Assembly (NCBI GenBank): GCA_010093485.1
Contig: MU001499.1
Coordinates: 930,001-994,000, forward strand
Length of the DNA stretch: 64,000 nt
Direction of reading: 5' to 3'
DNA from: Karstenula rhodostoma CBS 690.94
Lineage: Eukaryota; Ascomycota; Dothideomycetes; Pleosporales; Didymosphaeriaceae
Shown here: piece after piece, positions 62,989-64,000 of the stretch
How the letters are laid out: every line of letters starts with the position of its first letter
Position numbering within the stretch: position 1 is the stretch's first letter
Notes under the pieces: model-generated
What the model saw: the letters and a program-made list of their open reading frames with translations, nothing else
Told to the model about the DNA's origin: nothing
Database searches by the model: none
Translations under genes and position numbers: made by a program

Positions 62989-63194
62989 TATTAAGAATAT
63001 AAATAATATTTAGTAATATTAGAGTTTATAGAGCTCTAATTAGCTATAATAAGGGGTACCTTAACCTAAGTACTAAACTAATTTAGGATAAGTATAGTAT
63101 ATAACTAGCCTTTCTAGTAATCTTTTCTTATATAGTAATTTAATTAATTCGCTCCCTAAATAAAGGGATATTCGAGCTCCTTTTCTCTACTATA
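62989..63194 (+). repeat. Copia-C 3' LTR
   Basis: 206 bp; retains CpG in aattcgctccct and attcgagctcc at the same positions as the Copia-A 3' LTR. Confidence 0.85.
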
Positions 63195-64000
63195 CCTTTA
63201 AATAGAATCCTTTAAAGTTTAAAAAATAAAAAAACTAGTTATAACTAAGCTACTTCTACTAATAAGTATAAAAATATATTTTATTTTTTATAAATTACTT
63301 TTAGAACTAGTACCTCTAAATATTCTAATTAAAATCTAACTAGAGTTAAAAGATAATAAATATAAAATTAAAGTAATTAAAGACTTATAAATAGTTAAGA
63401 ATTAGTAAAGGTACTTAGTTAAGTAGAAAGAATAGATAGAATAGTATAATATCTAGAAACTAAAAAAAAACCTAATAAACTATAAGAAACTACTAGAGAA
63501 CTTCTACTAATTAATAATAAAAAATTAATTTTAAGAGGGTTAGTTAATAAGGATATTAGTCTAAAATTAAAAAAAAAGTTAAAAAAGATAAAAGAATTAA
63601 TAATAAAAGAATTAGCCTATAACTAGCCTAAATTAATTAAAAGTCTATATAATAGTAATATAGAAATAATACTAGTATTTATACTTTTTAAAACCCCCTC
63701 TTCTAGATAATCTAGTATACTAAGTATATAAGTATTATAAGTTATAAATAACTATTTTTATTTTTTTATTTTTATAATCTCTATTTTTAGATAAATAACC
63801 TTAGCTTTAGTATAAAAAAGAATAAAATACTTCTTATATTTCTTAAATTAAATATATTTTTACTCTTTTTTAGGAATCTAAAGATTATACTCTATATAAA
63901 TAGTAATATATATAGTATACTCTTTAGTTAAAGTATTTATAAAATACTTTAGAATTTTCTTCTCTATATAATAAGCGTACTTTATTAGTATTATTAAACT

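Larger units (their letters stand above)
55850..63194 (+). mobile_element. Copia-C: LTR retrotransposon in Gypsy-2, RIP-degraded
   Basis: Plus strand, LTRs at 55850-56055 and 62989-63194 (206 bp each), perfect 5-bp duplication ccttt at 55845-55849 and 63195-63199. The interior matches Copia-A throughout. The reverse transcriptase box reads Tyr-Ile-Asn-Asn followed by ILLLY at 60292-60318 (YVDD with both Asp changed). The purine-rich tract is at about 61860-61980 and a polypurine-like run agggggt precedes the 3' LTR. A SINE-like copy sits at 60671-60785. Confidence 0.88.
43785..64000 (+). mobile_element. Gypsy-2: chromodomain Gypsy, 5'-deleted and split by Copia-B and Copia-C
   Basis: The same family as Gypsy-1. 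The 5' LTR is 43785-44283 (499 bp). The interior is in three blocks, 44284-47607, 54856-55849 and 63195-64000, separated by two Copia insertions, and the 3' LTR lies beyond the window. The reverse transcriptase box is YLNNILIYS at about 46466-46495 (both Asp to Asn). The chromodomain relic YLVK*KE* lies at about 63409-63470. Directly after the LTR the sequence aligns with Gypsy-1 only from about 23.8 kb, so about 1.3 kb of gag-side sequence seems to be missing. All reading frames are destroyed. Confidence 0.78.

Overview
This window comes from a filamentous ascomycete (Pezizomycotina) with a two-speed genome. About 59 kb is extremely AT-rich. In it CA, TG and CG dinucleotides are almost absent, while CT, CC, AG and AC survive, and decayed reading frames are broken mainly by Trp-to-TAG and Gln-to-TAA/TAG changes. 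This is the signature of repeat-induced point mutation (RIP) close to saturation. No bacterial, organellar, rRNA, tRNA or CRISPR feature was seen.

Layout: 1-30.4 kb is a nest of RIP-killed transposable elements. It holds a pogo/Fot1 DNA transposon (about 0.4-2.0 kb), a Gypsy LTR fragment, a poly(A)-tailed retroposon present as an inverted pair and split by a Copia element (Copia-A, 5192-12407), a minus-strand Gypsy (Gypsy-3, about 17.6-29.95 kb) and a chromodomain Gypsy nested inside it (Gypsy-1, 21881-29562). The stretch 30.4-36.77 kb has more residual CpG and is not obviously repeated in the window. It is RIP-damaged host sequence: a minus-strand membrane-protein relic and the catalytic half of a class V (GH18) chitinase gene.

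From 36.78 to about 41.69 kb lies the only island of normal base composition. It carries the undamaged 3' half of the same chitinase gene (seven exon segments whose phases all agree) and an intronless ankyrin-repeat gene. From about 41.7 kb to the end RIP-ed repeats return: a minus-strand Gypsy fragment and a second chromodomain Gypsy (Gypsy-2), itself interrupted by two more Copia copies (Copia-B on the minus strand, Copia-C on the plus strand).

The most interesting items are these. (1) A short element of about 80-190 bp occurs in 13 copies in this window. Most copies have 9-15 bp target-site duplications that I could read directly, several confirmed against an empty site in a paralogous element. 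It has one constant end, one variable end and no inverted repeats, so it looks like a SINE or other retroposed element, not a MITE. (2) A RIP boundary falls inside a single chitinase gene, leaving a dead catalytic half and a cleanly spliceable cysteine-rich C-terminal half. Element names such as Copia-A and Gypsy-1 are labels for this window only.
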